Of a stretch of DNA of 44,308 nt, positions 1 through 8,587 are shown one piece after another; positions within the stretch are counted from its first letter, which is position 1; every line of letters begins with the position of its first letter. The notes under the pieces are model-generated. The model was given only the letters and a program-made list of their open reading frames with translations, was not told where the DNA came from and did not search any database. The stretch spans positions 1 through 44,308 of the IMG/VR virus record IMGVR_UViG_3300036406_000404. One strand, 5' to 3'. The position numbers and the translations under genes were made by a program. The DNA is from a virus.

Positions 1-2
1 AG

Positions 3-1385
3 TTCTTTGGTGACAAAGGATGGATCGCGGAGCAGGCGCGGAAACGGGCTTCGCAGCCTAGTGCGTCTGGCCCGTCCACCAGCGCAAGCACTTCGTCCTC
101 CAAGCCGCAAGCTCCCCAGCAGCAAGCGGCGCCCAGTAAGGCACCTGACATGTCGGCATACGCGCAGACCGGCTCTGCGCCCGGAGCAGCATCGCTGTCT
201 CCCTACGAACGCTACGGCATTCCCCCCATCCAAGGCCCAAGTGGTGGCTGGACTCCTCCCAAGGGAGCGCAGCGGAACGACCTCTCGGGGCAGGTGCCAT
301 CCAACCAGATTTGGGCGCAGGCGTACAACCAAGCATCTAAGCAGTACGGCGGCAACACGCAGGCTCAGTCGTTTACGATGCCCGGGGTGTTCACATCACA
401 GGGCTATAACCCGACGACCGGCCAGTACGGTCCAATGTCTGGCGGGCAGAGTAACGCCGGAAACATGGCATACAACGCCATAGACCGACGCCCCAGCCCG
501 ATCCAAGCGAGCGCGACCGGCGTGGATGGGAACCCGCTGCAGTGGCAGGATGCCATGACGCAGCGCGAGGCGTTTGTCGGCAACCTCTCGCAGCGGCTCG
601 GCCAGTACAACGGTGGTCAGCAGACCGGCCCCGTGACCTTCGACCCCAGTCAGTTGTTGTCGCAGGCCAACGACCAGCTGGCCAACGGTACGTTCTACAA
701 CCCATTCTCGCAAGCTGCGGAGTCGCAGCGCGCGCAGCAGAACCCGCAGGCGGTTGGAAACTTTCGCCAGCAGGTTCCCTACGGCGACAGCCTAGTTCAA
801 AGCTACGGCCCAAGATCTCAGCCCAGCGCCAAGCAGAACCCAGACGCTCAGCGGGCCATGGGCAACGCCACGCAATACATGCAGGGCAACTTCCAGAACC
901 CGTTCGGCAATAGCCCGCAAGCCAACAACCCGCAGCCGACTTGGGACCAGCAGACCTACGACCAGTTCGCGCCTCAGAACTATGACATGCGTACCGCTAC
1001 CTTTGCCGCCCCGCCGCAGCAAGGCTCCCCTTCCAGGCCATCTCAGGCAGCAAGCGCACCCAGTCGCAGCGCCGCCCGCCAATCGGTATCCATCTTCCCC
1101 AGCGATACATCGGACTATTTCAATCCGCAGCCAAGCAGCCCTCCAGCCCCGCCTGAGTTTATGCGTTCGACGGGTTTCCCAACACGCCAACTGGAAGATC
1201 CGACTGATCTTACGCCAACCGACCCTATTGATTTCAGCAATCGACAACTGGCGGCTGAATATGCGGGTTCAAGGCGGCGGTCTAGTCAGCGAGTAGGCAC
1301 CGCCCGCCCCATTGAGCCACCGTCACAAGGGACTGCGTACAACCCGCGCGCTAACGTCCAAGGCGTGCCCTCCAGGCGTCGTTGA
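3..1385 (+). CDS. Low-complexity structural protein, 5'-truncated by the window edge
   Basis: The reading frame is open from base 3, upstream of the first ATG at 150, so the true start lies outside the window. Codons before 150 read as a normal protein (a short charged stretch, then Ser/Pro/Gln-rich), which argues against a start at 150. The product is rich in Gln, Asn, Pro, Ser, Gly and Tyr, with no Cys and no recognisable domain. This composition resembles the other virion proteins of this phage at 20801-22547. I infer a virion or virion-assembly protein; I recognise no family. The gene ends just before the promoter that serves the next gene. Confidence 0.75.
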   Translation, partial: FFGDKGWIAEQARKRASQPSASGPSTSASTSSSKPQAPQQQAAPSKAPDMSAYAQTGSAPGAASLSPYERYGIPPIQGPSGGWTPPKGAQRNDLSGQVPSNQIWAQAYNQASKQYGGNTQAQSFTMPGVFTSQGYNPTTGQYGPMSGGQSNAGNMAYNAIDRRPSPIQASATGVDGNPLQWQDAMTQREAFVGNLSQRLGQYNGGQQTGPVTFDPSQLLSQANDQLANGTFYNPFSQAAESQRAQQNPQAVGNFRQQVPYGDSLVQSYGPRSQPSAKQNPDAQRAMGNATQYMQGNFQNPFGNSPQANNPQPTWDQQTYDQFAPQNYDMRTATFAAPPQQGSPSRPSQAASAPSRSAARQSVSIFPSDTSDYFNPQPSSPPAPPEFMRSTGFPTRQLEDPTDLTPTDPIDFSNRQLAAEYAGSRRRSSQRVGTARPIEPPSQGTAYNPRANVQGVPSRRR

Positions 1386-1410
1386 CACTCGCCTAGTCAT
1401 ACTGTAGACT
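1382..1410 (+). promoter_or_regulatory. Putative sigma70-type promoter before the glycosyltransferase/terminase genes
   Basis: A perfect TTGACA at 1382-1387 overlaps the stop codon of the upstream gene. It is followed after 17 bases by TAGACT (1405-1410, 4 of 6 matches to TATAAT). Transcription would start near 1417, just upstream of the ATG at 1435. A CCCCGGGG palindrome lies between, inside the leader. This is one of the few real gaps between genes in the left half. Confidence 0.45.
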
Positions 1411-1434
1411 TGTACACCTACCCCGGGGTGTGAA

Positions 1435-2301
1435 ATGCAACAAAAGTTCTCCATCGGTTTCTGCACGTTCTCTTACGGCGGCAACGGCGGCATCTCCTCT
1501 GAGGTGCCTGACATTCGGGAGTGGATGCTTCCGGTCACATCTAGCCTTGCGCAAGACCCTCGCGTCTCGCGGATCCAAGTGTGGAATCTGTCAGACACGC
1601 CCATCACCATGACACGCAATCGGGCCGTCCTCATGGCTCGCCAGTACGGTGTCGATGTGCTAGTGATGGTGGACTCGGACATGAAGCCTGACATGTACGC
1701 TGGGCAAGCCGATGCCAAGCCGTTCCTGTCCTCGTCCTTCGACTTCTTGGTAGATCACTACCACAAGGGTCCGGTGGTCATCGGCGCGCCCTACTGCGGC
1801 CCGCCACCGCATGAGAACGTCTACGTGTTCCGATGGCAGGCTCTGCAGTCGAACAACGCCAATCCAGACTTCAAGCTGGAGATGTACGACCGTGACACCG
1901 GGGCCAAGATGGCAGGCATCCAAGAGTGCGCCGCCCTGCCCACGGGATTGATCATGTACGACATGCGGGCCTTTGAGGTGACTGAGCCAAAGGACACCAA
2001 CGACAACCCTTGGTTCTACTACGAATACCCAGACAAGTATCAGTCTGAGAAGTCATCCACTGAGGATGTGACGATGACCCGCGACCTGTCCCTCGCGGGC
2101 ACGCAAAAGCTGGGCTACAACCCAGTGTTTTGCAATTGGGATGCGTGGGCTGGGCACTGGAAGCCGAAGTGCGTTGGCAAGCCACAGATCGTCCAGGCTG
2201 TGGACATCAGCGGCAAGCTCAAGCAGTGCTGGGAAGCCAACTACGATGCGGGCGTGAAGCTGATGGATCTGCGCCCTAAGTGGAGTGTGAAACCTGTCTG
2301 A
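1435..2301 (+). CDS. GT-A-fold glycosyltransferase-like protein
   Basis: The 288-residue product has the hallmarks of a nucleotide-sugar GT-A enzyme. A segment MTRNRAVLMAR at about 59-69 is of the type that precedes the donor site. It is followed by a hydrophobic strand ending in the DxD-type motif VMVDSDMKP (Asp80-Ser-Asp82), which would hold the metal and sugar nucleotide. Further on are Gly/Pro-Tyr-Cys loops and a His/Trp-rich C-terminal part. It lies between a structural gene and the terminase genes, so it may glycosylate a virion or host surface component; the substrate cannot be read from sequence. The next gene probably starts inside its last 8 bases. There is no signal peptide or membrane segment, so it should be cytoplasmic. 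Confidence 0.7.
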   Translation: MQQKFSIGFCTFSYGGNGGISSEVPDIREWMLPVTSSLAQDPRVSRIQVWNLSDTPITMTRNRAVLMARQYGVDVLVMVDSDMKPDMYAGQADAKPFLSSSFDFLVDHYHKGPVVIGAPYCGPPPHENVYVFRWQALQSNNANPDFKLEMYDRDTGAKMAGIQECAALPTGLIMYDMRAFEVTEPKDTNDNPWFYYEYPDKYQSEKSSTEDVTMTRDLSLAGTQKLGYNPVFCNWDAWAGHWKPKCVGKPQIVQAVDISGKLKQCWEANYDAGVKLMDLRPKWSVKPV

Positions 2302-2893
2302 GTACAAGGCGTGCATCCAGTGCGGGACTTCCTATGAAGTGACACCCGCCAACTGGCATAAATCCAAGGACGGGTTTCACGCGCGGTGCCGCAAGTGCCG
2401 CAACGCCCATGAGAAGAAGGCCCGCAAGAAGAAGGGCAACAAGAAGCTCGCGGAGATTGAGAAGGGCGCGGTCGATCTGTTCGTAGCCTCGGCCAGGATT
2501 GGCGGCGCGAACATCCCCCACTCATCGGAACTCTTGGAAGTTCTCATGGAGTATTTCGGTGGGGTGAGAGGGTTTTCCAACGTGTACCTCAAACAGTTCT
2601 TTGATGCGCCTTCTGGCGGCGCGTTCAGAACCAAGATGCTGGACACCGTTGTGCGATTGGTGTCTGCCAACACCGCTATGGGTGGAGCCAAGAAACCTCT
2701 CACCGCTTGGAGCGAAGAGGAGCTAGAGGACGAGCTTCGCCAGCGAATTATGGAAGCCGCCACAACGATTACGATCCAAGGAATCCCTTTGAAGGAGTTG
2801 CAACATGGAGTGCAAAACGTGCCGGTGGTGGGAGAAGACGGTGGATCGCCACGGCCAGTGCCACCGCTACCCCCCGCTCCCGATGGCCAATGA
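2294..2893 (+). CDS. Terminase small subunit candidate with N-terminal Zn ribbon; likely CTG start
   Basis: The first canonical start in this frame is GTG at 2339, but that cuts off half of a zinc ribbon. Reading from CTG at 2294 gives Cys7-x2-Cys10 ... Cys32-x2-Cys35, a complete four-Cys site, then a Lys/Arg-rich helix. GGAG at 2282-2285 lies 8 bases before the CTG, and the frame is closed by TGA at 2288-2290, so no ATG/GTG/TTG alternative exists upstream. The rest (199 residues) is helical with an acidic Glu-rich segment and a Pro-rich tail. The gene sits directly before TerL, the usual place for the DNA-recognition subunit. That role is inferred from position, size and basic N-terminus, not from a family match. 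Its 3' end overlaps the next short gene by 89 bases. Confidence 0.6.
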   Translation: MSEYKACIQCGTSYEVTPANWHKSKDGFHARCRKCRNAHEKKARKKKGNKKLAEIEKGAVDLFVASARIGGANIPHSSELLEVLMEYFGGVRGFSNVYLKQFFDAPSGGAFRTKMLDTVVRLVSANTAMGGAKKPLTAWSEEELEDELRQRIMEAATTITIQGIPLKELQHGVQNVPVVGEDGGSPRPVPPLPPAPDGQ

Positions 2894-2984
2894 ACCCGTC
2901 GATGTTCATCCCGTGACGGCAGATACCGACTACTGCGGCGAATATGCGCAAGCACCCACACGTACCACCACCACCGCCACCTGA
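2805..2984 (+). CDS. Short Cys-rich protein (59 aa) bridging the TerS candidate and TerL
   Basis: An ATG at 2805 has AAGGAG at 2792-2797, seven bases upstream, among the best ribosome sites in this part. The product begins MECKTCRWWEKT, then GQCHRYPP, then a DYCGEY segment: Cys3, Cys6, Cys19 and Cys44, with conserved-looking Trp, Pro and Gly. This pattern (CxxC, WW, GxCxRxPP, WCGE-like) is that of small probable metal-binding proteins I recall from bacteria and phages, function unknown. The C-terminal part after residue 50 is Thr-rich and overlaps the TerL start. It overlaps genes in two other frames, so all three are probably translated in a coupled way. Confidence 0.65.
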   Translation: MECKTCRWWEKTVDRHGQCHRYPPLPMANEPVDVHPVTADTDYCGEYAQAPTRTTTTAT

Positions 2985-4629
2985 CGAACCGGCCGTCCAA
3001 GGCATCACACAGCATGCTCTCAACCAGCTGCGTGATGTTCAGCTGGAGCTTGCTGAACGCCGGATCGAAGCTCTGCGGCTCTACACCCCGATGCCAAAGC
3101 AGGAGGAGTTCCACAAGTGCATGGCGAGCGAACGCCTGCTGATCGGCGGCAATCGGTCAGGAAAGAGCGCCGCAAGTTTCATAGAGGATGCTCGCGCAGC
3201 CACCGGACAAGACCCGTACGGGAAGTATCCCAAAGAGGGCGGGAACCTAGTGATCATCGGCCGGAACTGGCCCCACATAGGTCTTGTGGTTGTGCCGATG
3301 CTGTTCCGTGCCGGTGCGTTCAAGATGATCAAGGACGAGAAGACGAATCAGTGGCGGGCATTTAAGCCCGGGGTGGACGACCCCGCCAAAGCCAAGCCAG
3401 CACCGCCCCTCATCCCGCCCCGCATGATCAAAGAGATGAGTTGGGTACTGAAGAACGCAGGCTATCTCAACAAAGCAGAGCTTACTAACGGGTGGACTAT
3501 TAATTGCTTCTCCTCCGAAGGCGAACCACCCCAAGGGTTCCAGGCCGACTTAGTTCACATTGATGAGGATATTAATAATGAACGGTGGGTCGGGGAGATG
3601 CAGGCGCGGCTTGCCGACCGCAAAGGCCGGTTTGTATGGTCGGCTATGCCGCATAGTAAAAACGATGCGCTGTTGGGGTTGTGTGAACGTGCGGACAAGG
3701 CCGAAGAAGAGGGGCGCGAGAACTCAATTATTAAGAAGTTCACCCTGCGCTTCTTGGACAACGACCATATCGACAAAGAAGAAAAAGCCAAAAACATTGA
3801 GCGGTGGTCTGCCTTGGGGATGGACGAGCTTCGCATGCGAGCGGAGGGTGAGTTCACCACGGAAAGCACGCTCATGTACCCGTCGTTCAATCCTGGCGTG
3901 CATGTTCTGCGGCGAGAGGATCTACCCGATGGGCGGGTTCCGCAGGACTGGACGCGGTATGTGGCGATTGACCCTGGCCATACAGTCCTCGCGTGCGTCT
4001 TCGGTGCCGTACCGCCGGACGAAAAGTTCCTGCTGATCTACGACGAACTCTATATCCGACAGGCCAACGCGCTCATCTTTGGCGACCAGTTCGCACAGAA
4101 GGCCGATGGCCAGAGCTACCGGACGTTCATCATCGACATGCACGGCGGCATGCTCAGAGACTTAGGCTCGGGCCGTCTCCCCCATGAACTGTACTCAGAG
4201 GAACTGAAGAAGCGCGGCATCAAGTCGCAGATGAGCGGGTACGGCTTCATCCCCGGCTCAGACGACATCCCGGCCCGCACGGCGCTTGTCCGGCAGATGC
4301 TCCACATCCGGGGAGACGGCAGCACCAGACTGAAGTTCTTGGACGGTGCTTGTCCGAATCTGATGCGCGAGATTCGCCGCTACCGGAAGAAGACGACGAG
4401 CGTCAACGGCCAGGTCTACGTGACCGATGAGCCGCAGAGCCGCGGGGAAGTCCACGCCATTCAAAGCGTGGAGTACCTCTGCGCGTACGAACCCAAATAC
4501 CACGCACCGCCAAAGACCTATGGCCCCGATCCATGGTGGGTGCGTTACCTCGCGGATAAACGCCGCAGGCAGCAGTCGTCCGAAGACAACTGCATTGTTC
4601 TCGGGCCAATGGGGAGTAGACAAAGATGA
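2944..4629 (+). CDS. terL: Terminase large subunit (packaging ATPase and nuclease)
   Basis: This 561-residue protein powers DNA packaging into the prohead and cuts concatemers. Walker A is GGNRSGKS (about 68-75). Walker B is LVHIDED (about 203-209), with the catalytic acid just after it. The C-terminal RNase H-like nuclease begins at about 338 with RYVAIDPGH (Asp343), followed by further acidic residues near 368 and 398. The N-terminus has a proline run encoded where it overlaps the preceding 59-aa gene. The frame is closed at 2914-2916, so ATG 2944 is the first usable start. It ends in an ATGA overlap with the next gene. Size and motif order are normal for the family. Confidence 0.95.
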   Translation: MRKHPHVPPPPPPDEPAVQGITQHALNQLRDVQLELAERRIEALRLYTPMPKQEEFHKCMASERLLIGGNRSGKSAASFIEDARAATGQDPYGKYPKEGGNLVIIGRNWPHIGLVVVPMLFRAGAFKMIKDEKTNQWRAFKPGVDDPAKAKPAPPLIPPRMIKEMSWVLKNAGYLNKAELTNGWTINCFSSEGEPPQGFQADLVHIDEDINNERWVGEMQARLADRKGRFVWSAMPHSKNDALLGLCERADKAEEEGRENSIIKKFTLRFLDNDHIDKEEKAKNIERWSALGMDELRMRAEGEFTTESTLMYPSFNPGVHVLRREDLPDGRVPQDWTRYVAIDPGHTVLACVFGAVPPDEKFLLIYDELYIRQANALIFGDQFAQKADGQSYRTFIIDMHGGMLRDLGSGRLPHELYSEELKKRGIKSQMSGYGFIPGSDDIPARTALVRQMLHIRGDGSTRLKFLDGACPNLMREIRRYRKKTTSVNGQVYVTDEPQSRGEVHAIQSVEYLCAYEPKYHAPPKTYGPDPWWVRYLADKRRRQQSSEDNCIVLGPMGSRQR

Positions 4630-4943
4630 GCGATTACGTGATGCCGACAGCTGAGCTTGGTGACTGGGTGCTGTTCCGTGCCCATGAGGGTGCGGAGACT
4701 GTTCCGGCGTTGGTGACGAAGGTGAGCCAGCGGACCCTCACCCTGTGGGCCTTGGCCCCCGGGTACGGCGGGAATGAGAAGCAGTCGGTCCACCATGTCA
4801 CCGACCCGGGCGTGAGCGAGTTCCCGGCTTGGAAGGACTACGGCAACTGGGAACACAAGCCCCAGAAGAATGCGATTCTGGCCGAGAAAGTGGCGCTTTT
4901 GGAGCGGAAGGTGGCCGACTTGGAAGCCCGCAGAGGCAAGTAA
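4626..4943 (+). CDS. Small phage protein with C-terminal coiled coil
   Basis: This 105-residue protein overlaps the TerL stop by ATGA and precedes the portal gene by 24 bases. Residues 10-60 look like a small beta-rich fold (repeated Val/Leu/Trp strands and a GYGG turn). The last 25 residues are a heptad-like helix rich in Glu, Lys and Leu, a probable coiled coil. I recognise no family. Position between terminase and portal suggests a packaging or portal-associated role, which is inference only. Confidence 0.75.
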   Translation: MSDYVMPTAELGDWVLFRAHEGAETVPALVTKVSQRTLTLWALAPGYGGNEKQSVHHVTDPGVSEFPAWKDYGNWEHKPQKNAILAEKVALLERKVADLEARRGK

Positions 4944-4967
4944 GGACACTAGCTAATAGGAGTCTCC

Positions 4968-6947
4968 ATGGATAAACCGCTTCGTCCAATCGTCGCCCGC
5001 TGGCTTGAGTGCATTAAGCAGGCAACTGCTCATAAGCGTCCGTTCACAGAGGACGGTGACGAGGCGATGAACTTCTTCGCTGGCGACCCAGATTTCATGT
5101 GGAAAGATGGGTATGCCCGCGGGGAGCGGGGCTACAACAAGGGGATGACTCCTCCTGCATTCCGCATGCAGGTCAACCGTGTGTGGGAGGCCGTGCGCCT
5201 CTTCACCGCGGTAATCCACCACCGGAACCCCAACCGCGCGGTGACCCCCAAGGAGTATCCCATCATCGGGCCAGCACTCCTTGGCATCCAGCCCCAGCCC
5301 CCAGTGCCAGCCATGGGGCCGGACGGTCAGCCAATCATTGGACCCGATGGCCAGCCAGTGATGATGCCAGACCCCGGCATGCAGATGTACCAGCAGGGCT
5401 TGCAGGATCAGCAGATGATGCTGGAGCGGCGCAAGCTCGTCTCCAGGCTGTTGGAAGACTACCTCAACTACACCCCGAATGAATTAGATCTTAAGAAGCA
5501 CTCGCGGAAGGTGGTGGAGGAAGCGTTCATTAAGGGTGCAGGCGTCTGGTGGCATGAGCTTTACTCGCCCCCCGGCTCGCAGCTGAAGATGGCCGGGAGC
5601 TTCTACGACTCCATCGACAACCTCGTCTGGGATCCCGATGCCGATGAGTTTGAGGACATCCGATGGGCAGCGCGCAAGCGGGTCCAGCCTGTGGACGAGG
5701 TAGCGGCGAAGTTCGGTCTCTCCCGTGAAGACCTAAAGGGTCACATGGAGAGCTACTCGTCACGCGGCGACAACAACGAGCGTGGCTTTGAATACAAGAA
5801 GAAGCTGGGCAAGACCAACGACCTCATCGTCTACTGGGAGGTTTACTCCAAGACAGGGTTTGGCGACCGGCTCAAGAACGCCGACAAAGACCTCCGCGGC
5901 AAGTTCGATGCGTTCGGTCCCAACTGCTATATCGCGGTGGCAGAGGGAATTGATTTCCCACTGAACATGCCTGAAGCGATGCTGCAGGAAGAAGTAGACG
6001 AGACTGGCGTTGCACCGTCGATGTTCATGGCGGCGCAGTGGCCCATTCCCTTTTGGGCAGAACCAGGCGGCTGGCCGTTCACCCCGCTCGCTTGGCACGG
6101 CAAGCCAGGGTACAGCTGGCCCATCTCTATCATTCGTCCCGGTATCGGTGAGCTTCGATTCATCAACTGGGCGATGAGCTTCCTCGCCACGCGCATTGCC
6201 ACCAGCGCGCAGGTGCTGATCGGTGTAGCCAAGTCAGCAGACCCGGACCTCAAGGCCAAGATCCTGGAGAAGGACGAGGGCGGGTTCAAGATCGTAGAGA
6301 TCTCGGAAGCTATCGGCCGGTCGGTCAATGATGTGATCTCGGTCTTCCAGATGCCGGGGGTCACCTCGGACATGTACCAGATCATCTCTGAGGTCACCGC
6401 GCTGTTCGACCGGCGAGTGGGTTTGACAGAACTCATTTACGGTATGACCAGAAATTCCTTCAGATCAGCTGCAGAAGCGACCGTGAAGGCTGAGCAGATT
6501 TCGGTGAGGCCGGACGATTATGCAAACATTCTGGAAGACGCTCTGTCGCTGGTCGCGCGCAAGGAAGCCCTTCTCGCCCGCTGGTTGATTGGACCGCAGG
6601 ACGTTGCTCCGCTGCTTGGCCCTATGGCGGCGCAGGCATGGCAGATGCACGTTCAAGGCGAAGACCCGGATTCAGTTGTGCGTGAGTATTCGTACCGCGT
6701 TGAGGCTGGGTCTGTGAAGAAGCCTAACGTCGCCACTCGCATTGAGAACATCACCAACGCGATGCAGATTCTCGCGCCGATCAGTCAGGGTCTGTTGCAG
6801 GCCGGGAAGCCGGAACTGTTCAACGCGCTCCTGGAGGACTGGGGCAAGGCGATGAACACCGATGTGTCGCGCTACTTGGTCCCGCCTCCTCCTCCCCCAC
6901 CTCCAGGCCCGCCCCCCGAAGGACCGCCAAATGGAAATCCCGGTTGA
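4968..6947 (+). CDS. Portal (head-tail connector) protein
   Basis: At 659 residues it has the size typical of podovirus-type portals, and it follows TerL. It has an alpha/beta body with an N-terminal helical segment. A Pro/Gly-rich insertion near 105-140 (repeated GPDGQP motif) is probably a surface loop. A long helical region at about 400-560 includes a segment reading like the portal stem/crown (LIYGMTRNSFRSAAEA). The C-terminus is a run of prolines. TAGGAG sits ideally before ATG 4968. The portal forms the dodecameric ring at one capsid vertex through which TerL pumps DNA. The call rests on position, length and general features; the insertion and polyproline tail are unusual. Confidence 0.85.
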   Translation: MDKPLRPIVARWLECIKQATAHKRPFTEDGDEAMNFFAGDPDFMWKDGYARGERGYNKGMTPPAFRMQVNRVWEAVRLFTAVIHHRNPNRAVTPKEYPIIGPALLGIQPQPPVPAMGPDGQPIIGPDGQPVMMPDPGMQMYQQGLQDQQMMLERRKLVSRLLEDYLNYTPNELDLKKHSRKVVEEAFIKGAGVWWHELYSPPGSQLKMAGSFYDSIDNLVWDPDADEFEDIRWAARKRVQPVDEVAAKFGLSREDLKGHMESYSSRGDNNERGFEYKKKLGKTNDLIVYWEVYSKTGFGDRLKNADKDLRGKFDAFGPNCYIAVAEGIDFPLNMPEAMLQEEVDETGVAPSMFMAAQWPIPFWAEPGGWPFTPLAWHGKPGYSWPISIIRPGIGELRFINWAMSFLATRIATSAQVLIGVAKSADPDLKAKILEKDEGGFKIVEISEAIGRSVNDVISVFQMPGVTSDMYQIISEVTALFDRRVGLTELIYGMTRNSFRSAAEATVKAEQISVRPDDYANILEDALSLVARKEALLARWLIGPQDVAPLLGPMAAQAWQMHVQGEDPDSVVREYSYRVEAGSVKKPNVATRIENITNAMQILAPISQGLLQAGKPELFNALLEDWGKAMNTDVSRYLVPPPPPPPPGPPPEGPPNGNPG

Positions 6948-7464
6948 AGTTAAGCGCGCTGGCGAAGAAGCCATCGCTACCTATAAGCGCGCCCTGCCCT
7001 ACGGCGAGAAGTGGGCCGCTATGGTCGCCATGCAGACACCCCCCGGAACCAAGGGGACAGACCGTGCGTTCATGGAGGGCCGCATGAACAACCAGCAGCT
7101 GGACGACATGCCTGTTCGTCAGGCCCAGTACGTGGCCGCGGAAGCCAAGAGCGCAGGCATCAATATCTCGGGCAAGCACTACGTGGGAGGGCTGGCCGAC
7201 AAGCGAGGCTGGCGCGATCCCGAAGCGTGGGTTTCCAACAACGACGATGTACTCAAAGTCGCCCACAAGCGGCGATTGGCCGTGAGCGGAACGGTGAACT
7301 ACGACCCGGGCGCGGCCGATCCCAAGCGCAAGCTCATCAGCGAGAAGATTGTGCGAGAGGAAGTAGCGAAGGCCAAGAAGCTGAACCCGTCCGCGAAGAA
7401 CGCAGACCTCCGCGAGCAGGTGATCGCTAAGCATGCCTATCGGGCCAAGGGGCGCGGCGTATGA
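6931..7464 (+). CDS. Conserved-looking phage protein after the portal
   Basis: The reading frame is open from 6862, but the likely start is ATG 6931: AAGGA at 6919-6923 is seven bases before it, and the upstream residues are encoded by the portal's proline run in another frame. The 177-residue product is basic, Lys/Ala-rich and mostly helical, with no Cys. It ends with a ATGA overlap to the first fibre gene. In many phages this slot holds scaffold or capsid-related genes, but neither size nor composition fits a capsid protein here. Function unknown. Confidence 0.75.
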   Translation: MEIPVEVKRAGEEAIATYKRALPYGEKWAAMVAMQTPPGTKGTDRAFMEGRMNNQQLDDMPVRQAQYVAAEAKSAGINISGKHYVGGLADKRGWRDPEAWVSNNDDVLKVAHKRRLAVSGTVNYDPGAADPKRKLISEKIVREEVAKAKKLNPSAKNADLREQVIAKHAYRAKGRGV

Positions 7465-7820
7465 GCTACATCAAATACTCGCAGCTTCGGCGCGGTACGG
7501 CTGCGGAATGGTCGGCCGCGAATCCGGTCCTGCTGGCAGGCGAGGTGGGCTATGAGCGAGATGTCCCACTTACCACGGAACCATCGGCAGACACGTACGA
7601 CTACTCGGACCCAGCGTTCGGCTCGGGGGCGATCAAGATCGGTGACGGTGTGACGCGGTGGAACAATCTGCCGTACCTGCTGACTGCGCTGCGCTTCTCA
7701 TTGCCGTCTTCTAGCGATGTGGAGATGACAGACATCAGAACAGGCGATGTGCTGCGGTGGTCGGCGGGCAAGTGGCGTAATTATCCAGAGAGTTCGGTTG
7801 TAGACGGGGGGAGCTTCTGA
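7461..7820 (+). CDS. Fibre/adhesin anchor-type protein
   Basis: The 119-residue protein contains the motif pair RRGTAAEW ... IKIGDGVTRWNNLPY, the hallmark of a small domain found at the N-terminus of many phage tail fibres, where it tethers the fibre to the tail. It is therefore a fibre made of little more than the anchor domain, or the base of the fibre complex. It is the first of a run of six fibre-like genes and is coupled at both ends by overlaps (ATGA before, TGATG after). Confidence 0.7.
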   Translation: MSYIKYSQLRRGTAAEWSAANPVLLAGEVGYERDVPLTTEPSADTYDYSDPAFGSGAIKIGDGVTRWNNLPYLLTALRFSLPSSSDVEMTDIRTGDVLRWSAGKWRNYPESSVVDGGSF

Positions 7821-8587
7821 TGGCGACATTAAGAATCAAAAGGCGTGCAAGCGGCGGTGGTGCGGGGTCACCCAGCAGCATGGCCAACGCAGAACTTGCA
7901 TTCAATGAGCAGACGAACATTCTGTACTACGGGACTGGCACGGGCGGTGCGGGCGGCACGGCCACCCAAGTCATTGCCATTGGTGGGTCCGGTGCTTTTG
8001 CCACGCTGGCCTATGTCGATTCGGCTGTCGCTGCTGGCGGCGGCAACGTAGATCTGTCCGGCTACGCCCAGCTGGCCGGTGCGTCCTTCTCTGGCAACGT
8101 GACGGTCGGTGGAAACCTGACGGTCAACGGTACGACGACTACCATTAATAGCACCACGGTCAGCGTCGATGACATCAACGTCATTCTGGGCGATACCGCT
8201 TCGCCGTCAGACGCCACCTCAGACGGCGGCGGCATCACGCTTAAAGGCAACGGCGACAAGACGCTCACCTGGGTCAGCGCAACAGCCGCTTGGACGAGCA
8301 ATCAGGATTTCAATCTCCTAGCCACCAAGGTGTATGAGATCAACGGGACGACCGTCCTGTCAGCGACCGCTCTTGGCACGGGAGTCACGGGTTCCAGCCT
8401 GACGAGCGTAGGCACCATTGGCACGGGAACTTGGCAGGGCACCGCGGTAGCAGCGGCCTACGGCGGGACGGGGCTGACATCGGCTGTCAACGGACTCCTC
8501 AAAGGAAATGGTTCCACGTATTCGTTGGCATCCGCTGGAACCGATTACTTGGCCCCAGACTCCGACATCAACGGGGGCACGTTCTAG
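7820..8587 (+). CDS. Tail fibre protein
   Basis: The 255-residue product starts with a short anchor-like module (MATLRIKRRASGG, then a MANAELAFNEQTNILYYG motif). It continues with Gly/Thr/Val-rich repetitive beta structure (GNVTVGGNLTVNGTTTTI and similar). Such repeats form trimeric beta-helical fibre shafts. The C-terminal part, ending DYLAPDSDINGGTF, lies just before a non-AUG start of the next fibre. The role is host recognition; the receptor is unknown. Confidence 0.75.
   Translation: MATLRIKRRASGGGAGSPSSMANAELAFNEQTNILYYGTGTGGAGGTATQVIAIGGSGAFATLAYVDSAVAAGGGNVDLSGYAQLAGASFSGNVTVGGNLTVNGTTTTINSTTVSVDDINVILGDTASPSDATSDGGGITLKGNGDKTLTWVSATAAWTSNQDFNLLATKVYEINGTTVLSATALGTGVTGSSLTSVGTIGTGTWQGTAVAAAYGGTGLTSAVNGLLKGNGSTYSLASAGTDYLAPDSDINGGTF

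Noticed and set aside
4944-4960. GGACACTAGCTAATAGG, matching 39231-39247 at 16 of 17 bases
   Set aside because: One copy is a spacer before the portal and the other is inside a coding region; among all pairs of 17-mers in 44 kb a few such matches are expected by chance.
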